Shown here: positions 25,590-35,355 of the stretch, piece after piece | Layout: the number at the start of each line of letters is the position of its first letter | How positions within the stretch are numbered: the first letter of the stretch is position 1 | Assembly: GCA_009668225.1 (NCBI GenBank) | Contig: WJYK01000018.1 | Location: 29,681 to 93,680 of the forward strand | Direction: 5' to 3' | Length of the DNA stretch: 64,000 bases | Source of the DNA: Enterobacteriaceae bacterium RIT693 | GTDB lineage: Bacteria > Pseudomonadota > Gammaproteobacteria > Enterobacterales > Enterobacteriaceae | Position numbers and translations under genes: made by a program | Notes under the pieces: generated by a model | What the model was told of the DNA's origin: nothing | What the model saw: only the letters and a program-made list of their open reading frames with translations | The model's database searches: none

Positions 25590-26303
25590 TCACAATTCAG
25601 TATCGAAGCACGCTTTGCCAAGCCGGGTATAGCCGCCAGGCCCAACGATAATTTTTTTATTTTTAGCATTAATGATCGGGTCAAAGAAAACCTCACCGGG
25701 GAGAAGATAAAGCTGCCTTGAGCTTTCGTCATCACCTTCGCACCCGTTATGTACGATAAGCCTGAAATAAGTATTCCCCTCGTTTTTAACCCGGTGGCTA
25801 TTTTCATCCACTGAATAGGCAAAGTGCATTTTTCTCGGCCGCACGATGAGCACTGAACTTACGGCGGTAACGGGCACAGCATTGATGTTTTTTTGCGTAT
25901 CCTGCAAAGGGTACAGCCGTATTGGGATCTCGCGAAATACCACCCGATAATAACGCTCTGTGTTATCTTCCGGTCCCCGATAGTGCAGCTTAAAGTATTC
26001 CCGTTCTCCGCGCTCCAGTAAGAACTTCAGTGGCGTAAATAATACTTCGCCATTCAAATTCGACTGAACGTGCTCGCCACCTCTTCCGGGCTTATCTATT
26101 TTATAAATTTTGAGCCGGTAAAGGTTTGCCCGCGCGGTGTCATTCGACACAATTCGCGCCGTAAATTGTTCATCAGGCATGATGTCGTAGACCAGCGAAG
26201 TGAGGTAAACCGCCCCCGCGGGGGCGGTCTGAAAAAGACATCCCAACATCAGAAAGCGTAAACGGTTTAAAGGTGCGCCCCGCGATCCCGAAGCTCGCTT
26301 CAT
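25590..26303 (-). CDS. ecpE: Ecp-type pilus second chaperone (EcpE-like)
   Basis: 237 residues, last gene of the pilus operon, overlapping ecpD by four bases. N-terminal hydrophobic signal ([15 protein letters not shown]) then an atypical periplasmic chaperone fold: [64 protein letters not shown] and [13 protein letters not shown], all at the positions of E. coli EcpE. It assists folding and delivery of the subunits EcpA/EcpD in the periplasm. The C-terminus is shorter in the proline-rich tail than in E. coli. Confidence 0.87.
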   Translation of the reverse strand: [237 protein letters not shown]

Positions 26304-27934
26304 TTTACCCCCTGCCAGGTCGCGGACACTTTGATTTCCCCGCTGGCGCTGACGGTTCCCTGCCAGTCTTCATTACTCAGGCTAAACTGTGAGCTATAAT
26401 CATCCATCGGGAAAAGTAGCTTAATGTTCGTTTTATAGTAATGACCGCTATCTTCACGCGCGTTCCAGGCAGTTTGCACCCAATTAGCACCGGTAATTTC
26501 AACAAGCTCCCCAGAACAACTATTACGCTGACGAACTATCGCTCCTGTCTGCGAAGTAAAGGAGAGATAAGCCGGTATCGGGACGGCTAAACCGTTATCA
26601 GCCGAACGAAACAGGCAGTATGGGATGCTGTCGACGCTGACGCCCTCTCCCAGCACCTGAGCGGTAATGGTATCCGCCTGGCGTACGGACGATGTCGTGA
26701 CGGTATATTCAAATTCTATTGGTTCACTTTTGCCAATTCTGCCAGAGCGCCGAGGATGCGATTCCCCATCGGATGAGACAATACTTATCCCATACTCTTT
26801 AGGGATGATATTGACGCGGTTTGAGGTACTGAACTGATAAAAGCCGGATTCGGGCGTATTGGTATTGCGAAAGAAAAAGGTGAACAGAGAATCTTTGCCC
26901 GTCAGGTTAGCACCGGACTGCAGTACCTTTTGGAAAAAGGCCTTCGATAAAAAGACATGGAGCGCCCCCTCGCCGGGCGTAAAGATCTCCGAGTAGCGGG
27001 TAGTTGTGGTCGCGTAGTTGGAACGATAGTTTATCCAGCGGGCGCCATCTCCGCTAAATCTTACATCCGTTGCTGCCGGCGTAAAGCCCAGTGTGGCGGT
27101 GTCGATAACCAGAGTGGCCATTATCGAGTTAATCACCTGAGACTGCTTCAAATTATACACAACCATTTTACAGGTGATGCCATCAACGCCGGCGACGATA
27201 GCCGTGCTGCACCATTGACCATCATTAGTGAGCGACGGAGAGCCATCGCTTGCCACCCAAATTTCCGAGATAGAATTCGTATTAACCAGTGAAAGGTGAC
27301 TAATTTTGGTGGACGTCAGGGTATAGGTTTCCCAGTACACCGCGCTATTATCCAGGTCCTTACAGCGTAAGCCGGAACCGTAGTCATAATCAGCTGAGCT
27401 TGAGCGCAAGGCGCACCAGTTAATTTCAAAAACGGAGTCGTTGCCAACGGGCTCAGTGCGGAAGTAATCATAAGCCGATGAAGAAAACAGCCCGTAAGGT
27501 TGATTACCGTTATAAATGGAATTGCCGCTGCGCACATGATAAATGCCCTCTTTATCTACTGCATCAGCCGAGATAGCGCCATCAGCCGGGCAAGTGCTGC
27601 CGTTATTCATGCAGCGTAATCCGCGAAACGGGGTATTTATCGGTGAGCGAGCGATCCATAAATCTACATAGCGATCGCTGCGGGTAGTGCCATACCCCAT
27701 GTAGCCCAGACTTGTTTGGTTGGAGTTATAACGCATCCAGACATTGGAGCCTGAAAAGCGCGGATCCAGCCTCGTGGGCGTAATAAAATGCTCATTGTCC
27801 ACCAGGTTTTCGATGAACATATAGCTGGTTGAGCCACTTCTTGTTGAACCGTTTACCGTCGCCGCGTTCGCAAAATATGACGTCAGTAAACCCACGGCGG
27901 CCAGGCTTAATGCGTACTTGAGTCCATCAGACAC
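26300..27934 (-). CDS. ecpD: Ecp-type pilus tip adhesin (EcpD-like)
   Basis: 544 residues from GTG 27934, chosen because AGGGGA is 6 bases upstream and a signal peptide follows at once (LKYALSLAAVGLLTSYFANA); E. coli EcpD has 547. Conserved landmarks include FVT/ITPTRLDPRF near residue 45, SPINTPFRGLRCM, GLRCKDLDNSAVYW, TPESGFYQFSTSNRVNI and the C-terminal ASGEIKVSATWQG. EcpD is the polymerising tip adhesin of the E. coli common pilus. It overlaps the usher gene by eight bases. Confidence 0.88.
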   Translation of the reverse strand: MSDGLKYALSLAAVGLLTSYFANAATVNGSTRSGSTSYMFIENLVDNEHFITPTRLDPRFSGSNVWMRYNSNQTSLGYMGYGTTRSDRYVDLWIARSPINTPFRGLRCMNNGSTCPADGAISADAVDKEGIYHVRSGNSIYNGNQPYGLFSSSAYDYFRTEPVGNDSVFEINWCALRSSSADYDYGSGLRCKDLDNSAVYWETYTLTSTKISHLSLVNTNSISEIWVASDGSPSLTNDGQWCSTAIVAGVDGITCKMVVYNLKQSQVINSIMATLVIDTATLGFTPAATDVRFSGDGARWINYRSNYATTTTRYSEIFTPGEGALHVFLSKAFFQKVLQSGANLTGKDSLFTFFFRNTNTPESGFYQFSTSNRVNIIPKEYGISIVSSDGESHPRRSGRIGKSEPIEFEYTVTTSSVRQADTITAQVLGEGVSVDSIPYCLFRSADNGLAVPIPAYLSFTSQTGAIVRQRNSCSGELVEITGANWVQTAWNAREDSGHYYKTNIKLLFPMDDYSSQFSLSNEDWQGTVSASGEIKVSATWQGVK

Positions 27935-30461
27935 GCTTTTTCCCCTCTGGTCGCGACGCCATTTTTTGCTGCGGTTCACAGCGGATATCCCCCATCCAGA
28001 TTGCCCCACGGGCGTTCCGTAAATTCAGCACAGCCTCACAGATACCTCCCCGCTCATCGACCAGGGTAATTACCGGATAACGCTTATCCACATCCATTGC
28101 GAATTCGCCCGTGGCATCCGTTTTCGTTTTGCCGATATGGTTATGAATCTCCACATTTGCAAAAGCGCCGCCATCGGCTTTCTGTATTCGTCCGAATACC
28201 GTGACCAGTTGTTTTATTTCCGGGTTAATAACGCCAATATTTCCCGGGTATAATACAACCCTGGAGTGGCGACCATTAACGATATCCACGCTATCCATTG
28301 ATGTCTTATCGTTCATCAGCTCTATTCTATATTCAGCATAAGGAGGGAGGCTAATAAAGTTGCTTTTCCCTGAAAGGGAATAATGGCTACCATTAATTTG
28401 GGCAAGCATCGTACCGGCCTCGCTAAAGTGCGTGTTAATGACCACCCCAGAGCGCTCAGAACCTGTACCAAAATTCAAGCTTTGTGGCGTCAGTGCCACG
28501 CTCCCCTGAGAGCTATAGTTATAGCTGGTGGTTTTATCGGAAGAGTGGGAAACAGAGAGGGTGCCGGCGTTATATTTTGTATCGTATGAAGCATACCCAT
28601 TAGCTGCAAAACCGCCGTTGCCATTCCCTGTTTCGCTTTCACCTTTTTTTATTCGCTTTGAGACAGATGCCCCCGCTGAAGTCACGGGGCCGCTATCAAA
28701 ACCTTTTTGCAATGTAGCATTAGCCAACGTGCTGCCATTCTCGCTGGAGAAGCCGGCGCTTAACCAACTGGACAACGGTAAAGAGGCATTAATATTGACG
28801 TATTTTTCTTGCCGCTCGTTGCTTTCATGATAATGGTAGCGCTGCAGCCCCATATTTATTGATATTGTGGCATAGCGATTCGAAAATAAAGTCTGATGGT
28901 AATCGGCATTGGTGTAGGTACTGGCATTATACTTATCTCTATTTCTACTCATTGAAAACGAACCTAACCACGGGGAAAACTTGTGCAAATTTATGCTGAA
29001 TCCCACGGAAAAATAGTTATCATTACGTAGCGGCAGCCTATCACCTATGTAGCCAATTTTTCGTGAAGACCAAAAACTTCCGTACCCATCAGGTATGGCA
29101 AGATTAGCGGTGCTGGTACTCTGGATACTTCCTTCCGTGGCGGCCAGCAACTGCTGATTCAGGTTAAAATAGTCAGTAAATGCAATATTAACTTCTGACT
29201 CGGTAACACCATTGCTATCAAAACCGTAAAACGTCGATTTCAGATCTACACCAGCGAGCCAGGGCTTAGTGTTATTGAAAGCGAGCCCCGCCAGCCACGT
29301 TTCTTTTTTACCGTAGTTGATATTTCTTTTTTTCCTGTAATCCGTGTGATTATATTCCAGCATACCGCTGAAGATCTGCCAGCCAATATTATCGGTTAAG
29401 CTCGACTGCCGGGAGAAAGTTTTGTTGATCTGGGCAATTCGTGAATTAACCATTTTGCCGTTGACAACCACCTGTATTTCAACATCATATATTCCAAACG
29501 GCAGGCGTGCCGTATTGATTTCATAGCTCCCCATAGGGAAGTTCTGGATGCTTAATAAGCGCCCTTCACGGGAGACGTGAACCTCCCCTGCGGCGGGCAA
29601 AAAAGCAACGATGGGGATAAGTGATAACGTATTGTCTTCTATAAGCGTATTACTTACGTTGCCATAGCTGGCACCGTATATTCTACTGGAGTTCAGCGCG
29701 CTCATGCTGGCAATAGACTGCAGACTCCAGGTATCAATCATACCAACAGCAAGTCGATGCCCCTGATAGTCTCGCTCATACATGATGCGGTATAACTCGG
29801 TATTTTGGTTTGACGAGCCAAGACCATAGGCGGAACCATTAACGTTAAGATGATGCTCACGAAATGCGCTAGTGTTGTCCACGGTCAGGTAGCTGCTGGA
29901 GCTGTCCGTGTTTTGGTATTTATTGTAATAACTGCCGAAAGTGTAATTCAAAATGCTGGATGCCTGCGTGGCCGAGGACTCCCCCAGCAGATTACTACGT
30001 GGTAAAATAGCGGCGGCCATTGCTTTTTTATTAACCGTCATCTCCAGATAAAAAGATTTCATATCGAGAGTCAGGAATGCATCGCGATTAATATAGATCT
30101 TACTTTCTTGATTGAAATTCCTTGCCTTTATTTCACCAAGCAGCTTATTAAGCTGTGGAGACAATTCCGTACGTTCAGGCTGTTCGCTCAATGAAATCTG
30201 ATTCACCCAAAAAGCCCCATCCCTGACTACAATAATCGCATCAGCTATTTTCTGGCGACTCCGCTCACCACTCGGCGTTCCATTATCATAGCGAATAAAT
30301 ACCGGAACGGTCATTCCCTGCTGCAGAGCATCAGCAAACACCGAAGGAATAATATAGTTATGAATTCTAACCGGCACTGACAGAGACGATGAAAACACTG
30401 GGTTCACAACAAAAAGCATGCCGAGATAAAAAGCCCCTTTTATATAACCAAGTCTCTCCAT
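27927..30461 (-). CDS. ecpC: Ecp-type outer-membrane usher (EcpC-like)
   Basis: 844-residue usher (E. coli EcpC 841) of the alternate/alpha chaperone-usher type. Signal peptide (YLGMLFVVNPVFSSS), N-terminal domain, a long beta-barrel region rich in NSS/NYT repeats (about 170-680), and a C-terminal small domain with Cys-containing VDERGGICEAVLNLRNARG, MGDIRCEP. AAGGA lies 7 bases ahead of the ATG. It secretes and assembles EcpA/EcpD; it follows ecpB by 17 bases and overlaps ecpD, indicating one transcript. Confidence 0.92.
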   Translation of the reverse strand: MERLGYIKGAFYLGMLFVVNPVFSSSLSVPVRIHNYIIPSVFADALQQGMTVPVFIRYDNGTPSGERSRQKIADAIIVVRDGAFWVNQISLSEQPERTELSPQLNKLLGEIKARNFNQESKIYINRDAFLTLDMKSFYLEMTVNKKAMAAAILPRSNLLGESSATQASSILNYTFGSYYNKYQNTDSSSSYLTVDNTSAFREHHLNVNGSAYGLGSSNQNTELYRIMYERDYQGHRLAVGMIDTWSLQSIASMSALNSSRIYGASYGNVSNTLIEDNTLSLIPIVAFLPAAGEVHVSREGRLLSIQNFPMGSYEINTARLPFGIYDVEIQVVVNGKMVNSRIAQINKTFSRQSSLTDNIGWQIFSGMLEYNHTDYRKKRNINYGKKETWLAGLAFNNTKPWLAGVDLKSTFYGFDSNGVTESEVNIAFTDYFNLNQQLLAATEGSIQSTSTANLAIPDGYGSFWSSRKIGYIGDRLPLRNDNYFSVGFSINLHKFSPWLGSFSMSRNRDKYNASTYTNADYHQTLFSNRYATISINMGLQRYHYHESNERQEKYVNINASLPLSSWLSAGFSSENGSTLANATLQKGFDSGPVTSAGASVSKRIKKGESETGNGNGGFAANGYASYDTKYNAGTLSVSHSSDKTTSYNYSSQGSVALTPQSLNFGTGSERSGVVINTHFSEAGTMLAQINGSHYSLSGKSNFISLPPYAEYRIELMNDKTSMDSVDIVNGRHSRVVLYPGNIGVINPEIKQLVTVFGRIQKADGGAFANVEIHNHIGKTKTDATGEFAMDVDKRYPVITLVDERGGICEAVLNLRNARGAIWMGDIRCEPQQKMASRPEGKKRV

Positions 30462-30478
30462 AGACTTTTCCTTAAACT

Positions 30479-31156
30479 TTATTTTACGCTTATGAACTTC
30501 TCGTCATGCCAAATACCAATGCGAGTTTTTTTATTTGCTATATCTGCATACTTTATTTTGACATTGACTCCAGGTTTTAAGTAATACCTCTCCCGGCACC
30601 CCTTCCCTATATCTTTATTCTTTTCGCTGCAGGGTCCATAAGCGATCACCCGGAATGATGCATTACCGGTGTTGGTTACCGTTCCGTTCTGATATTTAAA
30701 ATCAAATGTCGTTTGTCTCGGTAATACAACCAGAAGAGTGCCAATAACCGCAGATGTTGTTGCCAACCCCTGCTTGCGATTTGATGTGGTATCATGCTCA
30801 GCAATAGGTTCATCCTGCCATAGCAGGCGGTAATATCTTTCTTTGTTATCGCGTGGCCCGTTATAAATAAAGCGAAAATTCTCTTTAGTATGCCCGGGCA
30901 GAATCAGGCTCGCTGGCGTAGAGAGCAGTTCCGCTTTGCTATCCATACGAATAACAACACCATCCTCCATCGGGCTTGAAATTCTTTCCACGGTGACGCT
31001 AACAAAGCGCGCTGAATCCGTGTTGTTAGAGATCTCTTTTGATAAGACTGAACGCCCGGGATGCATCATAGAAGTGACCTCCCCAACGCTGACGGCGAAA
31101 CCGGGAGAGGCAGCCATAGCCAGAAAGAGCAACGCAATCGGTTGTAATATTTTCAT
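30479..31156 (-). CDS. ecpB: Ecp-type pilus chaperone (EcpB-like)
   Basis: 225 residues with a signal peptide (ALLFLAMAASPGFA) and the chaperone fold of EcpB: SVGEVTSMMHPGRSVLSK, LSTPASLILPGHTKENFRF, YNGPRDNKERYYRLLW, GTLLVVLPRQTTFDFKY, and GNASFRVIAYGPC, ending DEKFISVK almost as in E. coli. It caps pilus subunits in the periplasm. Lies 59 bases after the major pilin gene, a gap wide enough for an mRNA-processing or attenuation site that would favour pilin over assembly factors. Confidence 0.9.
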   Translation of the reverse strand: MKILQPIALLFLAMAASPGFAVSVGEVTSMMHPGRSVLSKEISNNTDSARFVSVTVERISSPMEDGVVIRMDSKAELLSTPASLILPGHTKENFRFIYNGPRDNKERYYRLLWQDEPIAEHDTTSNRKQGLATTSAVIGTLLVVLPRQTTFDFKYQNGTVTNTGNASFRVIAYGPCSEKNKDIGKGCRERYYLKPGVNVKIKYADIANKKTRIGIWHDEKFISVK

Positions 31157-31215
31157 ATCATTTTCTGTGTTAAACCAGAGAGGCCATAAAGACCCCTCCT
31201 TACCCTCATAAAGCC

Positions 31216-31797
31216 TTAGATGATCCAGACCGCATTAAACTGCACCTTTACATCACCGTTCCAGTAACCGTCATTCAGGTTGGAGAACGCCTCAGCAGTG
31301 GTGCCATCGCTGGTAGCGGAGTCGACGGTGAAGGTGAATGTTCCCTGGGAAGAACTACGGCCGCTGCCGGCATAAGCCGAACTTACGGCAAGCGCATCCA
31401 GCCCCGCAGAAACATTACGGGCGATATCAATCAAGGTTGTCGGTGTAGTTTTGCTCAGTTTCACCCCATTCCATGCTACGCCCACATCCAGGGTCGAAGC
31501 ATCAGTAGGGCGAGAAAGGGTGTTAGTCACAATCTGTGAAGTCAGCTTAAAGTCCGTCGCGCCACTTTGGCCCTGGAGAGTAATGTCAAACGCACCACTT
31601 TGCTGATTGAATGCTTCAATACCTTCTGCGTACTGGAAAGACAGTGGCTTCAGCGGGGTCACAACCAGAATGCTGGTTGTATCTTTGGTCGCAGAGGCAT
31701 CCCAGGTCGCCGTTGCATAGGCCTTAGTTTCTGCGGCCATTGCGTTTGTACAAATAAAAGACGCAGCGATCAGACCAGCCAGAGTCAGTTTCTTCAT
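31216..31797 (-). CDS. ecpA: Ecp-type major pilin (EcpA-like)
   Basis: 193 residues (E. coli EcpA 195). Signal peptide MKKLTLAGLIAASFICTNAM with cleavage near AMA/AET. Diagnostic core DTTSILVVTPLKPLSFQYAEGI is shared with EcpA (LVVTPL, FQYAEGI), and the C-terminal strand VKVQFNAVWII resembles the donor strand of the family. AAGGG lies 9 bases before the ATG. First gene of ecpABCDE. The LuxR-type activator gene ecpR, which precedes ecpA in E. coli, is not present upstream. Confidence 0.9.
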   Translation of the reverse strand: MKKLTLAGLIAASFICTNAMAAETKAYATATWDASATKDTTSILVVTPLKPLSFQYAEGIEAFNQQSGAFDITLQGQSGATDFKLTSQIVTNTLSRPTDASTLDVGVAWNGVKLSKTTPTTLIDIARNVSAGLDALAVSSAYAGSGRSSSQGTFTFTVDSATSDGTTAEAFSNLNDGYWNGDVKVQFNAVWII

Positions 31798-32561
31798 TTA
31801 ATATACCCTTGTAAAAAATTAATCCGTTAACAGGGACGTTTTATTTATGCATTAACGCTATTCAATAAAAACATGCCACTCAAACGCTTATGAATTTGAG
31901 AAATAAAAATTGATAGCTATCACTGCATTAATTTAATGCTTTACTTAAACACTAGTCGCATCCCAGCCCTACTTTTTAACAAGAAACACCGAGCATAAAC
32001 AATAGATGAAAACATTCAATATACATGCAAACAAGAAGTAAAAACTATCAAAAGCGGAGAGCCGACGCCGATATCCACGGATGACATCGGTGCCCCTCAC
32101 CCACAAGAAGCCCCATTTAATCAATGAATTATATGAAAAACGATCTAATTATCATAAAGCCCCCAGGAAAGTCCCCGAAAAAAACGCATTGAACGGATAT
32201 AAATAAGAATTTTTCCACCATGAATATTTTTTAAGATGCCTTTTTCTGGATGCCTTACGGCGTCATTAATTAATCAGAGGTAATATAAAGCATGAATTCA
32301 TAATTACCATGAATCCATGCAGCCTGGATGCATAATAAAAGTTTAAAGATGAAATTCACAACGCTATATTTCCATCCCAACATCTTCTCAGACTATGCCC
32401 TGGACATTTACTATAAAAACAGGTTTTGCGGATTTTTAACACTCACAATGGCTGTAAGGCGGGAATAGCGAGGAGGGAATGCTGCGGTAAAAAGAGAACG
32501 TTAGTCGTAGCATCAGAAAAAAAGACAGATAAGTAAACCCCATCCGCCTTTTTATTAGCGT
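31798..32561. other. Long AT-rich leader region upstream of the pilus operon
   Basis: 764 bases without a credible gene, flanked by leftward ecpA and leftward EF-G-like genes. Strongly AT-rich next to ecpA, as expected for an H-NS-silenced promoter. It contains a small repeat of ATCCATG/TGGATGCAT around 32310-32332. No ecpR remnant was recognised. Confidence 0.5.
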
Positions 32562-34664
32562 TTAAGCGTTTGTACGGCTGGCAATAATAGCGTCTGCCAC
32601 GTTGCGCGGCGCTTCAGCATAGTGGTGGAACTCCATGCTGTAGGTCGCTCTCCCCTGCGACATTGAGCGCAGCGTGGTGGAGTAGCCAAACATCTCAGCC
32701 AGCGGCACATCGGCCCGGATTATCTGGCTGCCAAACCGCTCTTCCATGCCCTGCACCATGCCGCGGCGGGAAGAGAGGTCGCCCATGATATTACCAGCGT
32801 ACTCTTCCGGTGTTTCCACCTCGACGTGCATGACAGGCTCCAGAATGATCGGATCCGCCTTGCGCGCCGCATCCTTGAAGCCAAAAATCGCCGCCATCCT
32901 GAACGCCATTTCCGAAGAGTCAACGTCATGGTAAGAGCCAAAGGTTAGGGTGGCTTTGATGTCCACCACCGGATACCCGGCCAGCACGCCGGTGTTCATG
33001 GCTTCGCGCAGGCCTTTTTCCACGGAAGGAATGTACTCGCGCGGAACCACGCCCCCTTTAGTCGCATCTTCAAACACAAAGCCTTTACCCGGCTCCTGCG
33101 GCTCAAGCGTCAGCACCACGTGGCCGTACTGCCCTTTACCGCCGGACTGGCGCACAAATTTGCCTTCAACATCTTTCACCGTCTTGCGGATCGTTTCGCG
33201 GTAGGTAACCTGAGGCCGACCGATGTTAGCCTCCACGCCAAACTCGCGCTTCATCCGGTCCACGATGATTTCCAGATGGAGTTCGCCCATGCCGGAGATA
33301 ATCGTCTGGCCGGATTCCTCATCCGTATGCAGCCGGAAAGAGGGATCTTCTGCCGCCAGACGCTGCAGCGCGATGCCCATTTTCTCCTGGTCAGCCTTGG
33401 TCTTCGGCTCGATAGCCAGTGAAATCACCGGCTCGGGGAACTCCATCCGCTCAAGGGTGATTACCGCATTCGGGTCAGTTAGCGTATCCCCCGTAGTGAC
33501 GTCTTTCAGCCCGACGCAGGCGGCGATATCGCCGGCGCGAAGCTCGTCAACCTCATGCCTGTCGTTCGCGTGCATCTGCACGATGCGGCCAATACGCTCT
33601 TTTTTGCCTTTTACTGGGTTATAAACCGAATCGCCTTTACGCAGCACGCCGGAATAAACTCGAATAAAGGTCAGCTGCCCAACGTACGGGTCGGTCATCA
33701 GCTTGAAAGCCAGCGCCGAGAACGGTTCTTCGTCGTTTGCGTGGCGTTCAATTGTCCGCCCTTTCTCGTCCACGCCCTGAATAGAAGGAATGTCGAGCGG
33801 AGAAGGCATCAGCTCAATAACCGCATCCAGCATGCGCTGCACGCCTTTGTTTTTGAACGCGCTGCCGCACAGCATCGGCTGGATTTCCCCGGAGAGGGTG
33901 CGGGCTCGCAGGCCGACAATAATGTCCGCCTCGCTCAGTTCGCCGGTTTCCAGGTATTTTTCCATTAGCTCATCGTTGGCCTCCGCCGCCGCAGACACCA
34001 TTTTTTCCCGCCACTGCAGCGCGGTTTGCAGCAGATCTTCCGGCACCGGCGCATAGCTGAACGTCATGCCCTGGGTCGCGTCATCCCATAAAATGGCCCG
34101 CATTTTTATCAGGTCCACCACACCGGTGAAGTTATCTTCTGCGCCAACGGGGATCACAATCGGCACCGGATTAGCCTTCAGGCGATCAATCATCATCTGT
34201 ACCACACGGAAGAAATCGGCCCCCGGGCGGTCCATTTTATTGACGAACGCCAGGCGCGGCACGCCGTATTTGTTGGCCTGTCTCCAGACGGTTTCCGACT
34301 GCGGCTGCACGCCACCCACGGAGTCATAAACCATTACGGTGCCGTCCAGTACGCGCATGGAGCGTTCCACCTCAATGGTGAAGTCCACGTGTCCCGGCGT
34401 GTCGATGATGTTGATACGGTGCGGTTCAAAACCGCGATCCATACCCGGCCAGAAGCAGCTTACCGCGGCGGACGTAATGGTAATGCCGCGCTCTTGCTCC
34501 TGAGCCATCCAGTCTGTCGTTGCTGCGCCATCGTGAACTTCGCCCAACTTATGACTCATGCCGGTGTAAAACAAAATACGTTCGGTCGTAGTTGTTTTAC
34601 CGGCATCAATGTGGGCGGAAATACCAATGTTGCGATAGCGTTCGAGAGGGATGGGTCGGGGCAT
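32562..34664 (-). CDS. Elongation factor G paralogue
   Basis: 700-residue, full-length translational GTPase. P-loop AHIDAGKT (17-24), switch [15 protein letters not shown] and NKMDRPG are intact, and domains II-V are all present ([41 protein letters not shown]). It lies far from any str operon (rpsL, rpsG and tuf are absent), and differs from the canonical enteric EF-G in many positions (for example [16 protein letters not shown]), so it is a second, EF-G2-like copy. AAGGA precedes the ATG by 6 bases. It diverges from an ArsR-type repressor that may control it. Role unknown: stress translation, ribosome recycling or fusidic-acid-type tolerance are possibilities. Confidence 0.88.
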   Translation of the reverse strand: MPRPIPLERYRNIGISAHIDAGKTTTTERILFYTGMSHKLGEVHDGAATTDWMAQEQERGITITSAAVSCFWPGMDRGFEPHRINIIDTPGHVDFTIEVERSMRVLDGTVMVYDSVGGVQPQSETVWRQANKYGVPRLAFVNKMDRPGADFFRVVQMMIDRLKANPVPIVIPVGAEDNFTGVVDLIKMRAILWDDATQGMTFSYAPVPEDLLQTALQWREKMVSAAAEANDELMEKYLETGELSEADIIVGLRARTLSGEIQPMLCGSAFKNKGVQRMLDAVIELMPSPLDIPSIQGVDEKGRTIERHANDEEPFSALAFKLMTDPYVGQLTFIRVYSGVLRKGDSVYNPVKGKKERIGRIVQMHANDRHEVDELRAGDIAACVGLKDVTTGDTLTDPNAVITLERMEFPEPVISLAIEPKTKADQEKMGIALQRLAAEDPSFRLHTDEESGQTIISGMGELHLEIIVDRMKREFGVEANIGRPQVTYRETIRKTVKDVEGKFVRQSGGKGQYGHVVLTLEPQEPGKGFVFEDATKGGVVPREYIPSVEKGLREAMNTGVLAGYPVVDIKATLTFGSYHDVDSSEMAFRMAAIFGFKDAARKADPIILEPVMHVEVETPEEYAGNIMGDLSSRRGMVQGMEERFGSQIIRADVPLAEMFGYSTTLRSMSQGRATYSMEFHHYAEAPRNVADAIIASRTNA

Positions 34665-34856
34665 GATGTGTCCTTAGTCTTTTTGACTGTTAAGCGACGG
34701 CCAGGATGGCCGCCCAATTTGTTCGCCATCATCATAGTACAACTGTACGAGTATATTCGAACAATTTGAGCTATCGTTAATCTCGATACAGTCGAAGCCC
34801 GGCAAGTTTGTTATAGTAGCCGGCCGCCGTGCCGTAACCGCCGATACAGGAAGAGT

Positions 34857-35165
34857 ATGATCGCCAACCATCCCGAACGAGAACAAATCCGCCTTGAAAA
34901 TGTCCTTTTTGCCCTGGGTAACCCGCTGCGACTGGGGATTGTTAAATCGCTCGCCGGTGGCGAAGAACTTACCTGCGGCGCTTTACGTCAGGATGTGGCG
35001 AAGTCGACCATGACCCACCACTGGCGCGTATTGCGCGATAGCGGCGTCATTTGGCAGCGCCCTCAGGGGCGTGAGAATCTGATCTCGTTACGACGTGAAG
35101 ATCTGGATGCGCGTTTCCCCGGGCTACTGGAAACCTTACTGCGGGTTATGGTGAACGAGGCATAA
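34857..35165 (+). CDS. ArsR-family winged-helix regulator
   Basis: 102 residues. Typical ArsR-type fold: FALGNPLRLGIVKSLAGGE, CGALRQDVAKSTMTHHWRVLRDSGVI (recognition helix) and the wing RPQGRENLISLRREDL. It lacks the Cys-x-Cys metal motif of arsenic sensors, so the signal is unknown. AGGAAGAGT directly precedes the ATG. Divergent from the EF-G paralogue over 192 bases that include the imperfect palindrome ACGAGTATATTCGAAC near 34747. Confidence 0.87.
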   Translation: MIANHPEREQIRLENVLFALGNPLRLGIVKSLAGGEELTCGALRQDVAKSTMTHHWRVLRDSGVIWQRPQGRENLISLRREDLDARFPGLLETLLRVMVNEA

Positions 35166-35170
35166 AAAAA

Positions 35171-35336
35171 CCGCCCATGAAGGCGGTCAGATTGATGACA
35201 AACAGCCGAAAAACGTGGTTTTCGACTGTTTGGGGCAAACCAGAAAACATTATTCATTGTTTTTATTAGACCTGGTTCGGTCTTTTTTAGAGCAATGAAC
35301 TTTGTCAGCAGCCTCATCGCCGCCCATGAAGGCGGT
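35171..35336. mobile_element. Terminator-embedded hairpin repeat, copy 1
   Basis: Core 35187-35316, about 130 bases, roughly 95 percent identical to 53321-53451. It is bracketed by an exact 17-base duplication of a local terminator hairpin (35171-35187 and 35320-35336, CCGCCCATGAAGGCGGT). The left copy keeps the A7 tract and the right copy the TATTTT tract, as if one bidirectional terminator had been split and its stem duplicated. Inside: a long stem 35202-35231 (AAACAGCCGAAAA against TTTTCGACTGTTT), then an AGACC/GGTCT hairpin followed by T6, and near-terminal inverted TGACAAA/TTTGTCA. Confidence 0.6.
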
Positions 35337-35342
35337 TATTTT
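35320..35342 (+). terminator. Terminator of the ArsR-type gene (right duplicate)
   Basis: CCGCC, CATGAA, GGCGG then TTATTTT. The left duplicate at 35170-35187 has the T tract on the minus strand and would stop leftward transcription from tmaR. Confidence 0.6.
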
Positions 35343-35355
35343 AGATTCACTGAAG

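Noticed and set aside
30936..31211. Plus-strand frame antisense to ecpB
   Set aside because: Shadow of the chaperone gene without ribosome site or domain.
35063..35317. Minus-strand reading frame in repeat copy 1 sharing NSRKPRFSAVCHQS with a frame at 52858-53391
   Set aside because: The shared peptide follows simply from the near-identical DNA of the two repeat copies. The frames start and end differently, run through arsR-like and hisI coding sequence and lack ribosome sites.
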